This document shows, one piece after another, positions 44,747 to 54,297 of a stretch of 62,546 nucleotides of DNA. Under the pieces are notes generated by a model that was not told the origin of the DNA, made no database searches, and worked only from the letters and a program-made list of their open reading frames with translations. Made by a program: the position numbers and the translations under genes. This DNA comes from Deltaproteobacteria bacterium (GTDB taxonomy: Bacteria > Desulfobacterota_D > UBA1144 > Nemesobacterales > JAJCZQ01): positions 1 to 62,546 of the forward strand of contig JAJCZQ010000033.1 in the NCBI GenBank assembly GCA_029262335.1, written 5' to 3'. Each line of letters begins with the position of its first letter. Within the stretch, counting starts at the first letter, position 1.

Positions 44747-45598
44747 ATGAGATTATTTTTGTTATTTGCTTTAATATTTGCTTTTACCGCCTGTGAAAAT
44801 ACAAAGCAGGCCGGAGATGCAGCCAAAGAGGCAGTTGAGAAAGTTGAGGAAGCAGTGTCCACAAAGAACATTGTTACAAAACCAATTGACTATGATGTTG
44901 ATGGTGTAAAGTTCCAGGGATACCTGGCTTACGATGCAAACATCGAGGGAAAACGGCCGGGCATTATGGTAATACACGAATGGTGGGGACTTAACCCATA
45001 CGCAAAGAAACGTGCAGAAATGTTAGCAGCAGAAGGTTATACGGCTTTTGCACTCGACATGTACGGTGATGGTAAACTTGCAACACATCCTGAAGATGCA
45101 CAGAAATTTATGATGGAAGTTGTAAGTGATATGCCGGTTGCAGTTAAAAGGTTTGATGCTGCAATGAGCATATTAAAATCCCAGCCTACAGTTGAGGCAA
45201 ACAATATTGCTGCAATAGGTTACTGTTTTGGCGGCGCAGTCGTACTTCAGATGGCCAAAACCGGGAATACAGACCTTAAAGGTGTAGCCAGTTTCCACGG
45301 TGCACTTGAATCAATGTATACACCTAAAGAGGGTGAAGTAAAGGCAGAAATACTAATTCTGCACGGTAAAGACGACCCATTTACACCACGTGACAGGATT
45401 GATGTATTCATACAGGAACTTAAGGATTCAGGAGCCAAGTTTGAATTTGTAGAATACGAAGGTGCTGTCCATAGTTTCACAGTAGAAGGCTCAGATGAAA
45501 AAGGACAGGCTTTTGGACTTCCTCTTGCTTACAATAAAGCAGCAGATGAAGGTTCATGGGCAAAGATGAAAGAGTTTTTTGACAGAATTTTCCAGTAA
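44747..45598 (+). CDS. Dienelactone hydrolase-family lipoprotein
   Basis: 283 residues. A lipobox FTAC gives Cys16 as the lipid anchor, then a helical linker. The alpha/beta hydrolase domain has IHEWWGLNPYAKKRAEMLA, the nucleophile elbow GYCFGGAVV (Cys instead of Ser, as in dienelactone hydrolases), LHGKDDPF for Asp and GAVHSFT for His. The enzyme type hydrolyses dienelactones or similar esters; as an exported lipoprotein its natural substrate is unclear. AAGGAGG sets the start. Confidence 0.88.
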   Translation: MRLFLLFALIFAFTACENTKQAGDAAKEAVEKVEEAVSTKNIVTKPIDYDVDGVKFQGYLAYDANIEGKRPGIMVIHEWWGLNPYAKKRAEMLAAEGYTAFALDMYGDGKLATHPEDAQKFMMEVVSDMPVAVKRFDAAMSILKSQPTVEANNIAAIGYCFGGAVVLQMAKTGNTDLKGVASFHGALESMYTPKEGEVKAEILILHGKDDPFTPRDRIDVFIQELKDSGAKFEFVEYEGAVHSFTVEGSDEKGQAFGLPLAYNKAADEGSWAKMKEFFDRIFQ

Positions 45599-45618
45599 TT
45601 TAAAACAGAAGGATATTA

Positions 45619-45652
45619 AGAGAAGGCATAATCCTATGCCTTCTCTTTTTTT
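45619..45652 (+). terminator. Rho-independent terminator
   Basis: AGAGAAGGCATA (45619-45630) pairs with TATGCCTTCTCT (45635-45646), followed by a run of T. It ends the dienelactone hydrolase gene. Confidence 0.92.
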
Positions 45653-45653
45653 A

Positions 45654-46679
45654 TCAGCTTACATTCGGCAGTACTTTTTCAACAAACAGCTTCATTGATC
45701 TCATGGCTTCTTCATGAGAGATTCCCGGAAACTTAAATCTGCAGATCATATTGTCTATTGGCAGATTGTCCTGGTATTCCTTAATCTGCTCAATACATTC
45801 CTCGGGTGTACCCATAATTGATTGCTTTCTAGCTATATCGTAAAGGATTGGGTCAGTTGGGTCACTGAGTAAATTACCCTCTGTATCGACCATGGAACCC
45901 CACGAGGCATAACCCTTTGCTGTGTAAGTAACATGCTCTTTTATATCTTCCCAGGTATCGTCTGCGTTTTTGTCGGAAATATACATCTCCCTTACAAGCG
46001 GCTTTTCGAAATCATCAGGATTTTTCCCGAACTCTTTAAGAAAGTTTGAATGCATATCAAACAAATATTTTATTATTGGTATCACCCCAATTGCAGGCAC
46101 ATAAAGCGGGGCCCCTATTCTAGCCGCCCTTTTTATGGCGGGTTCCGTAAATGCGCCTATCCAGATCGGAATTGGCTGCTGCACGGGTTTCGGTGTTATG
46201 CTGTGATTATTAACCTTGTAATATTTCCCTTCCATACTGAACGCATCGTCTGTCCAGGCTTTGCTGAATATTTCGAGGCTCTCTTCTATTCTTCCCTTTC
46301 GTTCTTTTAATTCACGTCCAAAACCATCAAACTCTTCACTCCTGTAACCAAGGCCAAGGCCAAGTATAAGGCGTCCGTTAGAAATTAAATCTACTACTGC
46401 TGCATCTTCGGCGACCCTTATCGGGTCATGTAGTGGTATCAATAAAACCCCTGTACCAATACGTATCTGTTTGGTCCTCGCTGCTATGGCCGCAGCAGTC
46501 AGCAATATAGATGGACAATATCCGTCTTCCAGGAAATGGTGTTCGGTCAGCCACGCAGAATCAAAACCCATCTGGTCTGCGGTTTCAATTTCTGTAAGCA
46601 TTTCGGCATAAAGGTCTTTATGGGCCCTTGGGCTGTGAGGCGGAGACTGAAGACTGTAGTAACCTATTCCAAATTTCAT
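45654..46679 (-). CDS. Luciferase-like (LLM class) flavin-dependent oxidoreductase 2
   Basis: 341 residues. GIGYYSLQSPPHSPRAHKD at the N-terminus, GFDSAWLTEHHFLEDGYCPS, IRIGTGVLLIPLHDPIRVAE, LGLGLGYRSEEFDGFGRE and PIPIWIGAF outline the luciferase-like barrel. AAGGAGGA precedes the ATG at 46679. It and the acyl-CoA synthetase at 46821 run the same way with a 141-base gap. Substrate unknown. Confidence 0.87.
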   Translation of the reverse strand: MKFGIGYYSLQSPPHSPRAHKDLYAEMLTEIETADQMGFDSAWLTEHHFLEDGYCPSILLTAAAIAARTKQIRIGTGVLLIPLHDPIRVAEDAAVVDLISNGRLILGLGLGYRSEEFDGFGRELKERKGRIEESLEIFSKAWTDDAFSMEGKYYKVNNHSITPKPVQQPIPIWIGAFTEPAIKRAARIGAPLYVPAIGVIPIIKYLFDMHSNFLKEFGKNPDDFEKPLVREMYISDKNADDTWEDIKEHVTYTAKGYASWGSMVDTEGNLLSDPTDPILYDIARKQSIMGTPEECIEQIKEYQDNLPIDNMICRFKFPGISHEEAMRSMKLFVEKVLPNVS

Positions 46680-46820
46680 ATATTCCTCCTTACATATTAA
46701 AATTAATCATAACTTTTGAACTATTTAAATGAATAATAATAATTTCAGCACAAATTCCAGTCAATCTGATTTTTTGCAGGCAATAAGCTGAATAATTGCA
46801 GTACTGACTTTTATAAATTC

Positions 46821-48536
46821 TTACTTTAGTTTATATCCTGATTTTTCCCTGTCCCATGTATCTTTGGTAATTCCCTGTTCTCTTAGTTTATTTTTCTGCG
46901 TCCTTTGCGTACCGGTCTTGGGAAATGATTTCACGAATCTTAAATACCTTGGGATCATAAATTTAGGCATCTTTGGTTCAACAAATTTTGTAAGCTTTAG
47001 TGGGTCAATAGTTTTTCCCTCTTTCGGGATTATAAGAACCATAACTTCGTTCTCGGCATATTTTCCCTCTCCCGCTTTTACACCGATAGCCGCGGACTCT
47101 TCCACATCTGGGTATGAATTGAACACTTTCTCAACCTCAAACGAGCTGATATTCTCTCCCCTTCTTCTAATGTAGTCTTTCACCCTGTCGACAAAATATA
47201 TGTATCCGTCTTTGTCCATCCTGCCGGCATCACCTGTATGAAACCAGAAGTTTCTAAAATCCTCCACGGTCTTTTCAGGCATTTTATGGTAATAGTGAAG
47301 CATCACGTTGGGCATCCTTGGCCTTACGAGGATTTCACCGATCTCGCCCCTTGGCACCTCTTCATCATTTTCGGGGTTAGCAACAATAATTTCATAGTTA
47401 GGAGCTTCCTTTCCACATGAACCAATTCTAAAAGGCTCACCCGGCCTCATCCATGTACACTGGCCTATTTCGGTAAGGCCATATCCTTCCATAAATTTTA
47501 GATTAAACCTCTTCATAAAATCTTCAATCATATCGTGTGGCGCAGGTGACCCGAGTACCAGTTTTACCTTGTGCTGTTTTTCTTCGGGAACAGGCGGAGT
47601 GTTCCACACAAAATAGCAGATAGTCCCTACAATATTAAACTTGGTTACTTCGTGGTCAACCATCCAGTTCCAGAATTTACTTGCACTGTATTTTTCTTCC
47701 ACAACTGCCTTGGCACCTTTAATCAAAGCCGGGTATACCGTCATTACCATTGCATTGGAATGAAAAAGCGGAAGACATGTAAAACATATGTCCTTAGGCC
47801 CGATATCCATAATTTCTGAATAATTTCTTGCACTGCTGTAATCGGCTGCAGATGGCCTCATCACACCTTTTGACCTTCCGGTTGTTCCGGACGTATACAT
47901 TAATCTCGCATAGTCCATAAAGGTAATATCCACTTTAGGTTCACTTGTACTTTGAGGGGTAATAAAGTTTTCATATGAAACCATTTTTTTGAAGTTAAAA
48001 CCGTGTTTTTTAAATTTAACATTACCGTCCCGTGTCCATACTATCACGTGTTCCAGATTTGGAATTTTCTTTGCGATGGGAGGCATTCTGTCAAGATACT
48101 CTTCAGCTATAAAAAGCACTTTTGCATCAGAGCTGTCGATTATATACTGGAGAAAATCCATAACATAAGCGGTATTAATTGGGACCATAACAGCACCCAT
48201 CTTAAGTATTCCAAACCAGGTGATTACATAGTCATCGGAGTTCGGCATATAGACCGCAACCTTTTCCTGTTTTTTTATTCCCAGCTTCATTAACCCGTTG
48301 CCTATTTTATTTGCAAGCTGGTTTGTTTTGTAGAAGCTGATCGGTTTCTTATAACCAAACTGTAAAAATGGTTTTTTATCCAGTTTTTTTGCCTGCTCTT
48401 TAAGTACATGGGGTAGTACCCATTTGGAAGTATCTTCCTTAAGGTACCAGTCCACATCGAATTTACCGTTTTCACGTTTATATTTGACGGGATGCATCAG
48501 GTCTTTTGGCTTGTTCTTGCTAATTTTCTTTGACAT
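46821..48536 (-). CDS. Acyl-CoA synthetase (AMP-forming; CaiC-like)
   Basis: 571 residues. AMP-binding P-loop YTSGTTGRSKGVM (about 212-224), GYGLTEIGQC, FHTGDAGRMDKDGY, DRVKDYIRRRGENISSFEVE and the C-terminal catalytic Lys in TGTQRTQKNKL are all present. It activates a carboxylic acid to its CoA thioester. CaiC and medium or long-chain ligases look similar; the substrate is unknown. GGAG precedes the ATG. Confidence 0.9.
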   Translation of the reverse strand: MSKKISKNKPKDLMHPVKYKRENGKFDVDWYLKEDTSKWVLPHVLKEQAKKLDKKPFLQFGYKKPISFYKTNQLANKIGNGLMKLGIKKQEKVAVYMPNSDDYVITWFGILKMGAVMVPINTAYVMDFLQYIIDSSDAKVLFIAEEYLDRMPPIAKKIPNLEHVIVWTRDGNVKFKKHGFNFKKMVSYENFITPQSTSEPKVDITFMDYARLMYTSGTTGRSKGVMRPSAADYSSARNYSEIMDIGPKDICFTCLPLFHSNAMVMTVYPALIKGAKAVVEEKYSASKFWNWMVDHEVTKFNIVGTICYFVWNTPPVPEEKQHKVKLVLGSPAPHDMIEDFMKRFNLKFMEGYGLTEIGQCTWMRPGEPFRIGSCGKEAPNYEIIVANPENDEEVPRGEIGEILVRPRMPNVMLHYYHKMPEKTVEDFRNFWFHTGDAGRMDKDGYIYFVDRVKDYIRRRGENISSFEVEKVFNSYPDVEESAAIGVKAGEGKYAENEVMVLIIPKEGKTIDPLKLTKFVEPKMPKFMIPRYLRFVKSFPKTGTQRTQKNKLREQGITKDTWDREKSGYKLK

Positions 48537-48659
48537 TTATTGGCTCCAAAATAGAATTCATAGGATAATATAATTAACTGCATCAATTTAATTTTTCCAG
48601 ATAATACGGAATTAAGGAAACTGATTTTTTTATTATTACTGTTAAGTGTTAATAAATAT

Positions 48660-49448
48660 ATGAATAAAATCCCGGCAGACCAAAAAAAAAATTTAACCAG
48701 TTTAATTATCCCTAAGAATATAGAAATACTGATTTCATCCACAGGTGGTGTTGGGACTACATTTCTCATGTTTCATCTTAATAAGTATAAAAAAATCAAC
48801 AACCCGAATGACAGAGACCAGTTTAAACATATTATATTTCCTCCTCTGAGTCATAATAAAAATATTAAATACGTCTATATTTTCGGCAATCCCATTGATT
48901 CAGTAATTTCTTTATTTGGAAGAAATTTTCATTACTATCACTCATCTAAAATAGTCAGATTTAAAAATACGGTAAAACCAATACCACAAGATAAAACTCT
49001 TGAAGAATACGCTTCCGAAGGAATAGACAGGTTTCTATTCTATGAACAGTTTAACAACTGGCTTACACTCTCGAAGTTTTATCCAACCCTGTTCTTAAGA
49101 TACGAAAAAATCTGGGAGAACCTGGAAACTCTATATGATTACCTTGAAATCCCAAGAGAAGAGATTGTGTCATTCCCTGAAAAAAAGGAGAGAAAATCAA
49201 AATTTTCCACTTTAGACAAAAAAACACAAACGGGCCTGAAAAACATTTATGGTGAATTTGAACAGTACCTGGCTGGTTTTGATGACTGTTTTATAGTAAA
49301 CAAAAGGAAAAACAGTCTGGTCCCCGGAATATTTTTTAACGATAGTTTTTACTATACTGCAAGGAGAGTAGTTGCGCAGACATTACTTAATATTTCTCCT
49401 GCTTTCTTAAACTATTTGGAAAACATCTATTTTTCGAAAAGAAAATAG
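48660..49448 (+). CDS. Sulfotransferase-like P-loop protein
   Basis: 262 residues. IEILISSTGGVGTTFLMFHL (about 22-41) occupies the place of the PAPS-binding loop. KYVYIFGNPIDSVISLF (about 67-83) resembles the sulfotransferase 3'-phosphate motif with its Ser, and LRYEKIWENLETLYDYLEIP (about 148-167) matches the usual late helix. The P-loop is unusual, so assignment is moderate. It would use PAPS to sulfate an acceptor, consistent with the PAP phosphatase at 30427. The gene looks more AT-rich than its neighbours, which may mean transfer. Confidence 0.65.
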   Translation: MNKIPADQKKNLTSLIIPKNIEILISSTGGVGTTFLMFHLNKYKKINNPNDRDQFKHIIFPPLSHNKNIKYVYIFGNPIDSVISLFGRNFHYYHSSKIVRFKNTVKPIPQDKTLEEYASEGIDRFLFYEQFNNWLTLSKFYPTLFLRYEKIWENLETLYDYLEIPREEIVSFPEKKERKSKFSTLDKKTQTGLKNIYGEFEQYLAGFDDCFIVNKRKNSLVPGIFFNDSFYYTARRVVAQTLLNISPAFLNYLENIYFSKRK

Positions 49449-49462
49449 TATAACAAATATAA

Positions 49463-51019
49463 TTAATGCAGTACTACATGGCATAATATCAGTGAAAACA
49501 AGAGCAGTATTCCAAGCCTTCCAACATATTTATTCGACACCATAAATAAATTTTTAGAATTAAACAGCTCTCCATTTTTTAGATAAGTGACTATTGCAAC
49601 AAACCCAAACGAGAGAAGTATTACCCATGTGGACCTTACAAAATAGTTCATATCCGGGATAAAATTCATTAATAAATATGTAAAAGGCACACTAAACAGC
49701 ATGGTAAATAGTACAAGTTTCTTTGAAGGCCTGAGCAGAAATACCGCGGACATAACAATTATTACAAAACTGTTTTTAACAAAATAAGACATCTGGTTAA
49801 ACCAGTGAGTAAGTGGAAAAGTAGGATTTTCAAATTTTACGTAAAGCACTACAAAGCTGAATATTGCCCCTGTAACAAACGCAGCCAGGATTGATCTCTT
49901 CCCGGCCCTTACAATATCGCTTTCCGCAGCATCCGGTTTTATATATTTCTTGAAAATATCTATTGACCAAAGCGTAGATACAGAATTATAAATCGAATCG
50001 AGTGTACTCATCAGGGAAGCAAACAGGCCCGTAAGAATAATGCCTCTCAGCCCGTCCGGTAAAAAATCCCTCACAAGTGTTATATAAGCAAGGTCAGGAT
50101 CAGCAAGTGGTTTTTCACGTAAAATACCGGCAAGAGCGATACCCGGGATTATGATAATTATTGCCATAACGTACTTAAGCCCACCACCTACCAGGAGCCC
50201 TATCTGTGCATCTCTAAGGCTTCTTGCTGCGAGCGCCCTTTGCAGTATTACCTGGTTTGCGCCCCAGTAATTGAGGTTTAAAAGAAGCATTCCGAGTATG
50301 GCTGTCCATGGCAGTGTATCGTGGTCAGAAGGGAGATGAAGATGCATAAGGTGGCCGGTCTTACCCCAGAGCTCACCCCACCCGCCAAGGTGATTAACGG
50401 CTATAAAAAGTGTTATTAATCCTCCAGCCACAAGTATTACAAACTGTATAACATCAGTCCTTACTACCGCCCTCAGACCTCCCATATAGGTGTATACAGC
50501 CGAAAACAGACCTGTAAAAATTATAAGTATTGCAATTCGTACTGTTCTTTGATCCGAGAAAACAGAAAGAAAATTCCCGAATATTCCCTCAAGTACATAC
50601 GATGCCCAGAAAAGTGCGGTACCAAGATACATAAATGAATAGAGAAAAATCATGAGGACCGAATACGCCAGGGCTACCCTTGCACCGAGCTTTTTTTCAA
50701 AGAACTGTGTTATGGTAACGACCTTCATCTGAAGATAGATAGGTACAAACACAAATGCAGCCAGCAGAATCCCGAACACAGCATTTATTTCTAAATTGGC
50801 CTGAGCAAGTCCAAACACATATGCGGACCCTGCCATTGCAACAAAGTGGTTTGCCTGGATATTGGTGGCAATGGTTGATACCGCAATATACGGCCACCTT
50901 AGAGACCTTGAACCCAGGAAATATTCGTCGACTCCGACATCGTTTCGAAGCCGTCCCCAGATACCAATACCCATTATTACGGTAAGGTAGATTAAGATTA
51001 GAATCAGGTCAAAATACAT
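49463..51019 (-). CDS. Sodium:solute symporter (SSS/SLC5 family)
   Basis: 518 residues with about 13 membrane segments. GSRSLRWPYIAVSTIATNIQANHFV, GLRAVVRTDVIQF, NYWGANQVILQRALAARSLRDAQ split by position near 255-275, and GLFASLMSTLDSIYNSVSTL (about 320-339) are family signatures; the last holds the sodium site Ser residues. The solute cannot be predicted; relatives carry sugars, inositol, acetate or proline. Confidence 0.87.
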   Translation of the reverse strand: MYFDLILILIYLTVIMGIGIWGRLRNDVGVDEYFLGSRSLRWPYIAVSTIATNIQANHFVAMAGSAYVFGLAQANLEINAVFGILLAAFVFVPIYLQMKVVTITQFFEKKLGARVALAYSVLMIFLYSFMYLGTALFWASYVLEGIFGNFLSVFSDQRTVRIAILIIFTGLFSAVYTYMGGLRAVVRTDVIQFVILVAGGLITLFIAVNHLGGWGELWGKTGHLMHLHLPSDHDTLPWTAILGMLLLNLNYWGANQVILQRALAARSLRDAQIGLLVGGGLKYVMAIIIIIPGIALAGILREKPLADPDLAYITLVRDFLPDGLRGIILTGLFASLMSTLDSIYNSVSTLWSIDIFKKYIKPDAAESDIVRAGKRSILAAFVTGAIFSFVVLYVKFENPTFPLTHWFNQMSYFVKNSFVIIVMSAVFLLRPSKKLVLFTMLFSVPFTYLLMNFIPDMNYFVRSTWVILLSFGFVAIVTYLKNGELFNSKNLFMVSNKYVGRLGILLLFSLILCHVVLH

Positions 51020-51080
51020 TAGTATTGAATTACCGGTTGGTTCCGTATCCTGGAAAAATTAATATAAGTATTATTTTTTA

Positions 51081-52298
51081 CTACTTTCCAAATATTTCTC
51101 TGGCTATTACCATCTTGTGAATTTCATTGGACCCTTCATAGATCTCCCCAACTTTTGAATCACGGTATATCTCCTCGACTTTATACGTTGATTCATCATG
51201 TGCGAGTTCCACCATAAGACCGAGCCCGCCGTGGGCCTGCACGGCATCTCTTGCCATATCTACAGATAGTTTAGAGCCGTAAAATTTTGCACCGGAAGAT
51301 TCTACAACGGGGAAAGGATTTCCGTTATCAATTGCAAGTGCGCTTTTAATATAGAGGTTCCTTGCATTTTCGATCTCTACTGCCCTTTCTGCAAGCAGGA
51401 ACTGCCAGTGCTGAAACCTGCTGATTTTTTGCCCGAAAGCTTCTCTTTCCTTCAGGAAAGCCACCGTTTCATCAAACGCTGACTGTGCCATACCCACACC
51501 GCTTGACCCTATACTGGTCCTTCCGTACATTAGAGCAGCCACACAGATCCTGAGCCCGTCTCCCTCCTTGCCTATTAGGTTTTCTTTAGGCACGGAAACA
51601 TTATCAAAGTAGATGTCGTATGTAAGCTCACCCCTGTTTCCAAGTTTCTTGTCCGGCTCACTTGTTGTGCAGCCTTTTGATTTTGTATCAATAACAAGCA
51701 TGCATGATTTACCGTTCAGACTTACAAGAGTTGCAATAAAATCCGAAACACCGGCATTGGTTATATAGCGTTTCTGGCCGCTTACTACATAGTTGCCCCC
51801 CTTTTTTCTTGCCTTGGTAATAAGGGATTCTGTTCTCACATCAGAACCGGACTGGGGTTCTGTCATCGCAAAAGAACCTATTAATTCGGAGTCAAGAAGT
51901 GGTTTCAGGTATTTCTTTTTTATAAAAGCCGATCCAAAGCTCAAGCTCCTTCCTGCAAGCAGAAAATGTGCGTTTACAGATCCCGCAAAACTTGCACTTA
52001 TATATGCCATCTCCTCTGCAAGCACTGCAGAAGCACAGGCCGGGTATTTAAGTCCTGTGCCGCCGTCTTTTTTGGAATAGGCAACTTTAAAAAAACCCTT
52101 TTTAGCCATCGATTTAAAAAGGTCCCGCGGAAAGTTTTCATTAGCTTCCCTTTTCTGGCCTATCTCATAAGCCCTTGGGAATAGTTCTTTTTCTGCAAAT
52201 GCCCTGTATTTTTTTCTTAGTTTAATTGTTTCAGCAGGAATAAACCGGTCGTCATATAGTGTTTCCTGCATCCTCTCAGGAAGCTGCCTCATTTTCAC
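51081..52298 (-). CDS. Acyl-CoA dehydrogenase
   Basis: 405 residues. FAMTEPQSGSDVRT (about 145-158) and YVVSGQKRYITNAGVSDFIA (about 175-194) are the FAD/substrate signature regions; GEGDGLRICVAALMYGRTSI-like and AQAHGGLGLM follow. The catalytic Glu is in EIYEGSNEIHKMVIAREI near the C-terminus. It oxidises an acyl-CoA to the enoyl-CoA, passing electrons to ETF. It neighbours the synthetase and the luciferase-like genes, suggesting degradation of a shared substrate. Confidence 0.93.
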   Translation of the reverse strand: MKMRQLPERMQETLYDDRFIPAETIKLRKKYRAFAEKELFPRAYEIGQKREANENFPRDLFKSMAKKGFFKVAYSKKDGGTGLKYPACASAVLAEEMAYISASFAGSVNAHFLLAGRSLSFGSAFIKKKYLKPLLDSELIGSFAMTEPQSGSDVRTESLITKARKKGGNYVVSGQKRYITNAGVSDFIATLVSLNGKSCMLVIDTKSKGCTTSEPDKKLGNRGELTYDIYFDNVSVPKENLIGKEGDGLRICVAALMYGRTSIGSSGVGMAQSAFDETVAFLKEREAFGQKISRFQHWQFLLAERAVEIENARNLYIKSALAIDNGNPFPVVESSGAKFYGSKLSVDMARDAVQAHGGLGLMVELAHDESTYKVEEIYRDSKVGEIYEGSNEIHKMVIAREIFGK

Positions 52299-52368
52299 AC
52301 CTCCAAATTTCTTTTAATATAAGATATATGATATTCTAAATTTTAACTTAAACAAAGAGAGGTATTTA

Positions 52369-53370
52369 ATGGACAATCTTGCTTTCGTTCTTCCAAACTG
52401 GGCAACCCTTACAAGAGATGAAGTTGTTTTTTATGCCAGGTTAGGTGAAAAGCTGAACTATGACACCATCTGGATTCCTGAAACGTGGGGAAACGATGCA
52501 TTTACCATTATGAACACTATTGCTGAGAATACCTCTAAGATTAAGTTTGGATGCGGAATAATATCAGTATTTAGCAGAAGTGCGGCAAATATTGCCCAGA
52601 CAATTGCAACAATCGACACTTTCTCGGGCGGGCGCACCATACTCGGCCTCGGCCCAAGCACAAATGTGGTAAATGAGAACTGGCATGGAATGAAACACGA
52701 AATGCCGCTTGGAAGGACAAGGGAGTATGTAGAGATAATAAGGCTGATACTTAGCGGCGCCCGTGTTAATTACGACGGCAAAATAACAAAACTGAGTAAT
52801 ATGAAATTTCAGTCAAAACCCCTTAGAAGGGATATCCCCATATACCTTGCATCCCTCGGCCCAAAGAACCTCGAACTTACAGGCCGGCTTGCTGATGGCT
52901 GGCTCCCTTTTCTTTGCCCAGAAGGACATATTGTAAAACTAAAGGAAGCCGTAAGTGAGTCAGCTGTAAATTCTGGAAGGACAATGGATGATATTACAGT
53001 CTCCCCCTATGTACCGGCATTACTCTCATCTAAAGACCCCGGAGAGGCGGACTTTAAAATAAAGGAATTTATTTCATTTTATGTAGCTGCTATGGGCCCT
53101 CATTATTACAACCTTGTTTCATCATATGGATTTGGTGAAGACGCGGCAATAATCAGGGAAGCCTGGAACAATAAGGACCTTGTAAAATGCGCTGAAGGTG
53201 TGAGTGATGAACTCCTTGATCTTGTTGCAGTAAAAGGAAGTGCAGAAAGTGGTAAATCAAAACTCGATTCTTACAGAAAAGTGAGTGACTGCCCAATATT
53301 AATGTTCCCGTTTAAATCAACAAAAGAGCAGATCGTGGAAACACTTGAAGCACTTGCCCCGGGTACTTAA
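52369..53370 (+). CDS. Luciferase-like (LLM class) flavin-dependent oxidoreductase 3
   Basis: 333 residues. YDTIWIPETWGNDAFTIM, IKFGCGIISVFSRSAANIAQ, GGRTILGLGPSTNVVNENWHG and DIPIYLASLGPKNLELTGRLADGW (about 155-178) match F420-dependent methylene-tetrahydromethanopterin reductase-like LLM proteins. GAGAGG lies before the ATG. It is divergent from the acyl-CoA dehydrogenase and ends two bases before tatC. Cofactor (F420 or FMN) and substrate are not resolvable. Confidence 0.87.
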   Translation: MDNLAFVLPNWATLTRDEVVFYARLGEKLNYDTIWIPETWGNDAFTIMNTIAENTSKIKFGCGIISVFSRSAANIAQTIATIDTFSGGRTILGLGPSTNVVNENWHGMKHEMPLGRTREYVEIIRLILSGARVNYDGKITKLSNMKFQSKPLRRDIPIYLASLGPKNLELTGRLADGWLPFLCPEGHIVKLKEAVSESAVNSGRTMDDITVSPYVPALLSSKDPGEADFKIKEFISFYVAAMGPHYYNLVSSYGFGEDAAIIREAWNNKDLVKCAEGVSDELLDLVAVKGSAESGKSKLDSYRKVSDCPILMFPFKSTKEQIVETLEALAPGT

Positions 53371-53372
53371 TC

Positions 53373-54137
53373 TTATTCGGTATCGCTTAGAACAATATCG
53401 GGTTCTTCTGCTTTTTTCTTTCCAAAAATCATTGCGATATAAATACCTATTTCATAAAAAATGAATAAAGGCACGAGCATAAACATCATGGACACTGCAT
53501 CGGTGGTCGGTGTTATAAGGGCAGCGGCAACAGCACTTAGTAAAAGGGCATATTTTCTCTGTTTTCTTAGCCATGTGTGATTCACAATACCGAATCTTGC
53601 AAGTATGTAGATAACAATCGGGTATTCAAAGATTATTCCAAATCCGATTATAAGCGAGATAAGAAATGAAAGCCCTTCCTTAATACTTGGAAATGCTTTT
53701 ATGTACTCGGTTGAATATTCACCCAGCAGGAAGCTAAATCCCTTCGGGGCAACAATAAAATAACAAAAAGAAGCACCGAGCATAAAAAAAAGTGTGCCGA
53801 ACAGTATAAATGGAAGAACGACCCTCTTTTCATTCTTATAAAGGGCCGGGGAAATAAAACTCCACACCTGGTATAAAATCACCGGGACTGACAAAATAAA
53901 TGCGGCAAATATCGAGACTTTTAGATAGGTTATAAAACCCTCAGTCGGCCTTATAAATATTAGTGAACTGCCTTCCGGGAGGTTCTGTATAATCGGGTTC
54001 ATAAGGAAAGCGAAGATTTCCTTCGAAAAATAGTACGAAGGTATAAAGAATATAACTATCGATATAAGTGAGAAAAATATTCTTTTTCTTAGTTCCTGTA
54101 TATGGTCCAGGAAGTGCATATTTTCAATTTCAGACAT
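53373..54137 (-). CDS. tatC: Sec-independent protein translocase TatC
   Basis: 254 residues with six membrane segments. The N-terminal FLDHIQELRKRIFFSLI (with the conserved ELRKR) and the periplasmic-loop Pro-rich SFISPALYKNEKR are diagnostic, as are FEYPIVIYILARFGI and the end of segment six (TPTTDAVSMMFMLVPLFIFYE). It is the twin-arginine signal receptor of the Tat system. No tatA or tatB is adjacent. Confidence 0.95.
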   Translation of the reverse strand: MSEIENMHFLDHIQELRKRIFFSLISIVIFFIPSYYFSKEIFAFLMNPIIQNLPEGSSLIFIRPTEGFITYLKVSIFAAFILSVPVILYQVWSFISPALYKNEKRVVLPFILFGTLFFMLGASFCYFIVAPKGFSFLLGEYSTEYIKAFPSIKEGLSFLISLIIGFGIIFEYPIVIYILARFGIVNHTWLRKQRKYALLLSAVAAALITPTTDAVSMMFMLVPLFIFYEIGIYIAMIFGKKKAEEPDIVLSDTE

Positions 54138-54230
54138 TTTAGAAACTAAATCTTAACCTAAGCAATATTCTTAAACAATCGGAATATTTTTATACTGTAA
54201 TAATTATCAGAAAACTTACAATTAATACAA

Positions 54231-54258
54231 TTGACAAAGTGCGAGTCTTAACTATATT
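54231..54258 (+). promoter_or_regulatory. Sigma-70 promoter of serA-hisZ-purA
   Basis: A perfect -35 TTGACA (54231-54236) and -10 TATATT (54253-54258) with a 16-base spacer, followed by GGAGG before the TTG start at 54298. Confidence 0.72.
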
Positions 54259-54297
54259 TTATCCGGTTGTTTAACCCACCCTTTCCGGAGGCAAAAT

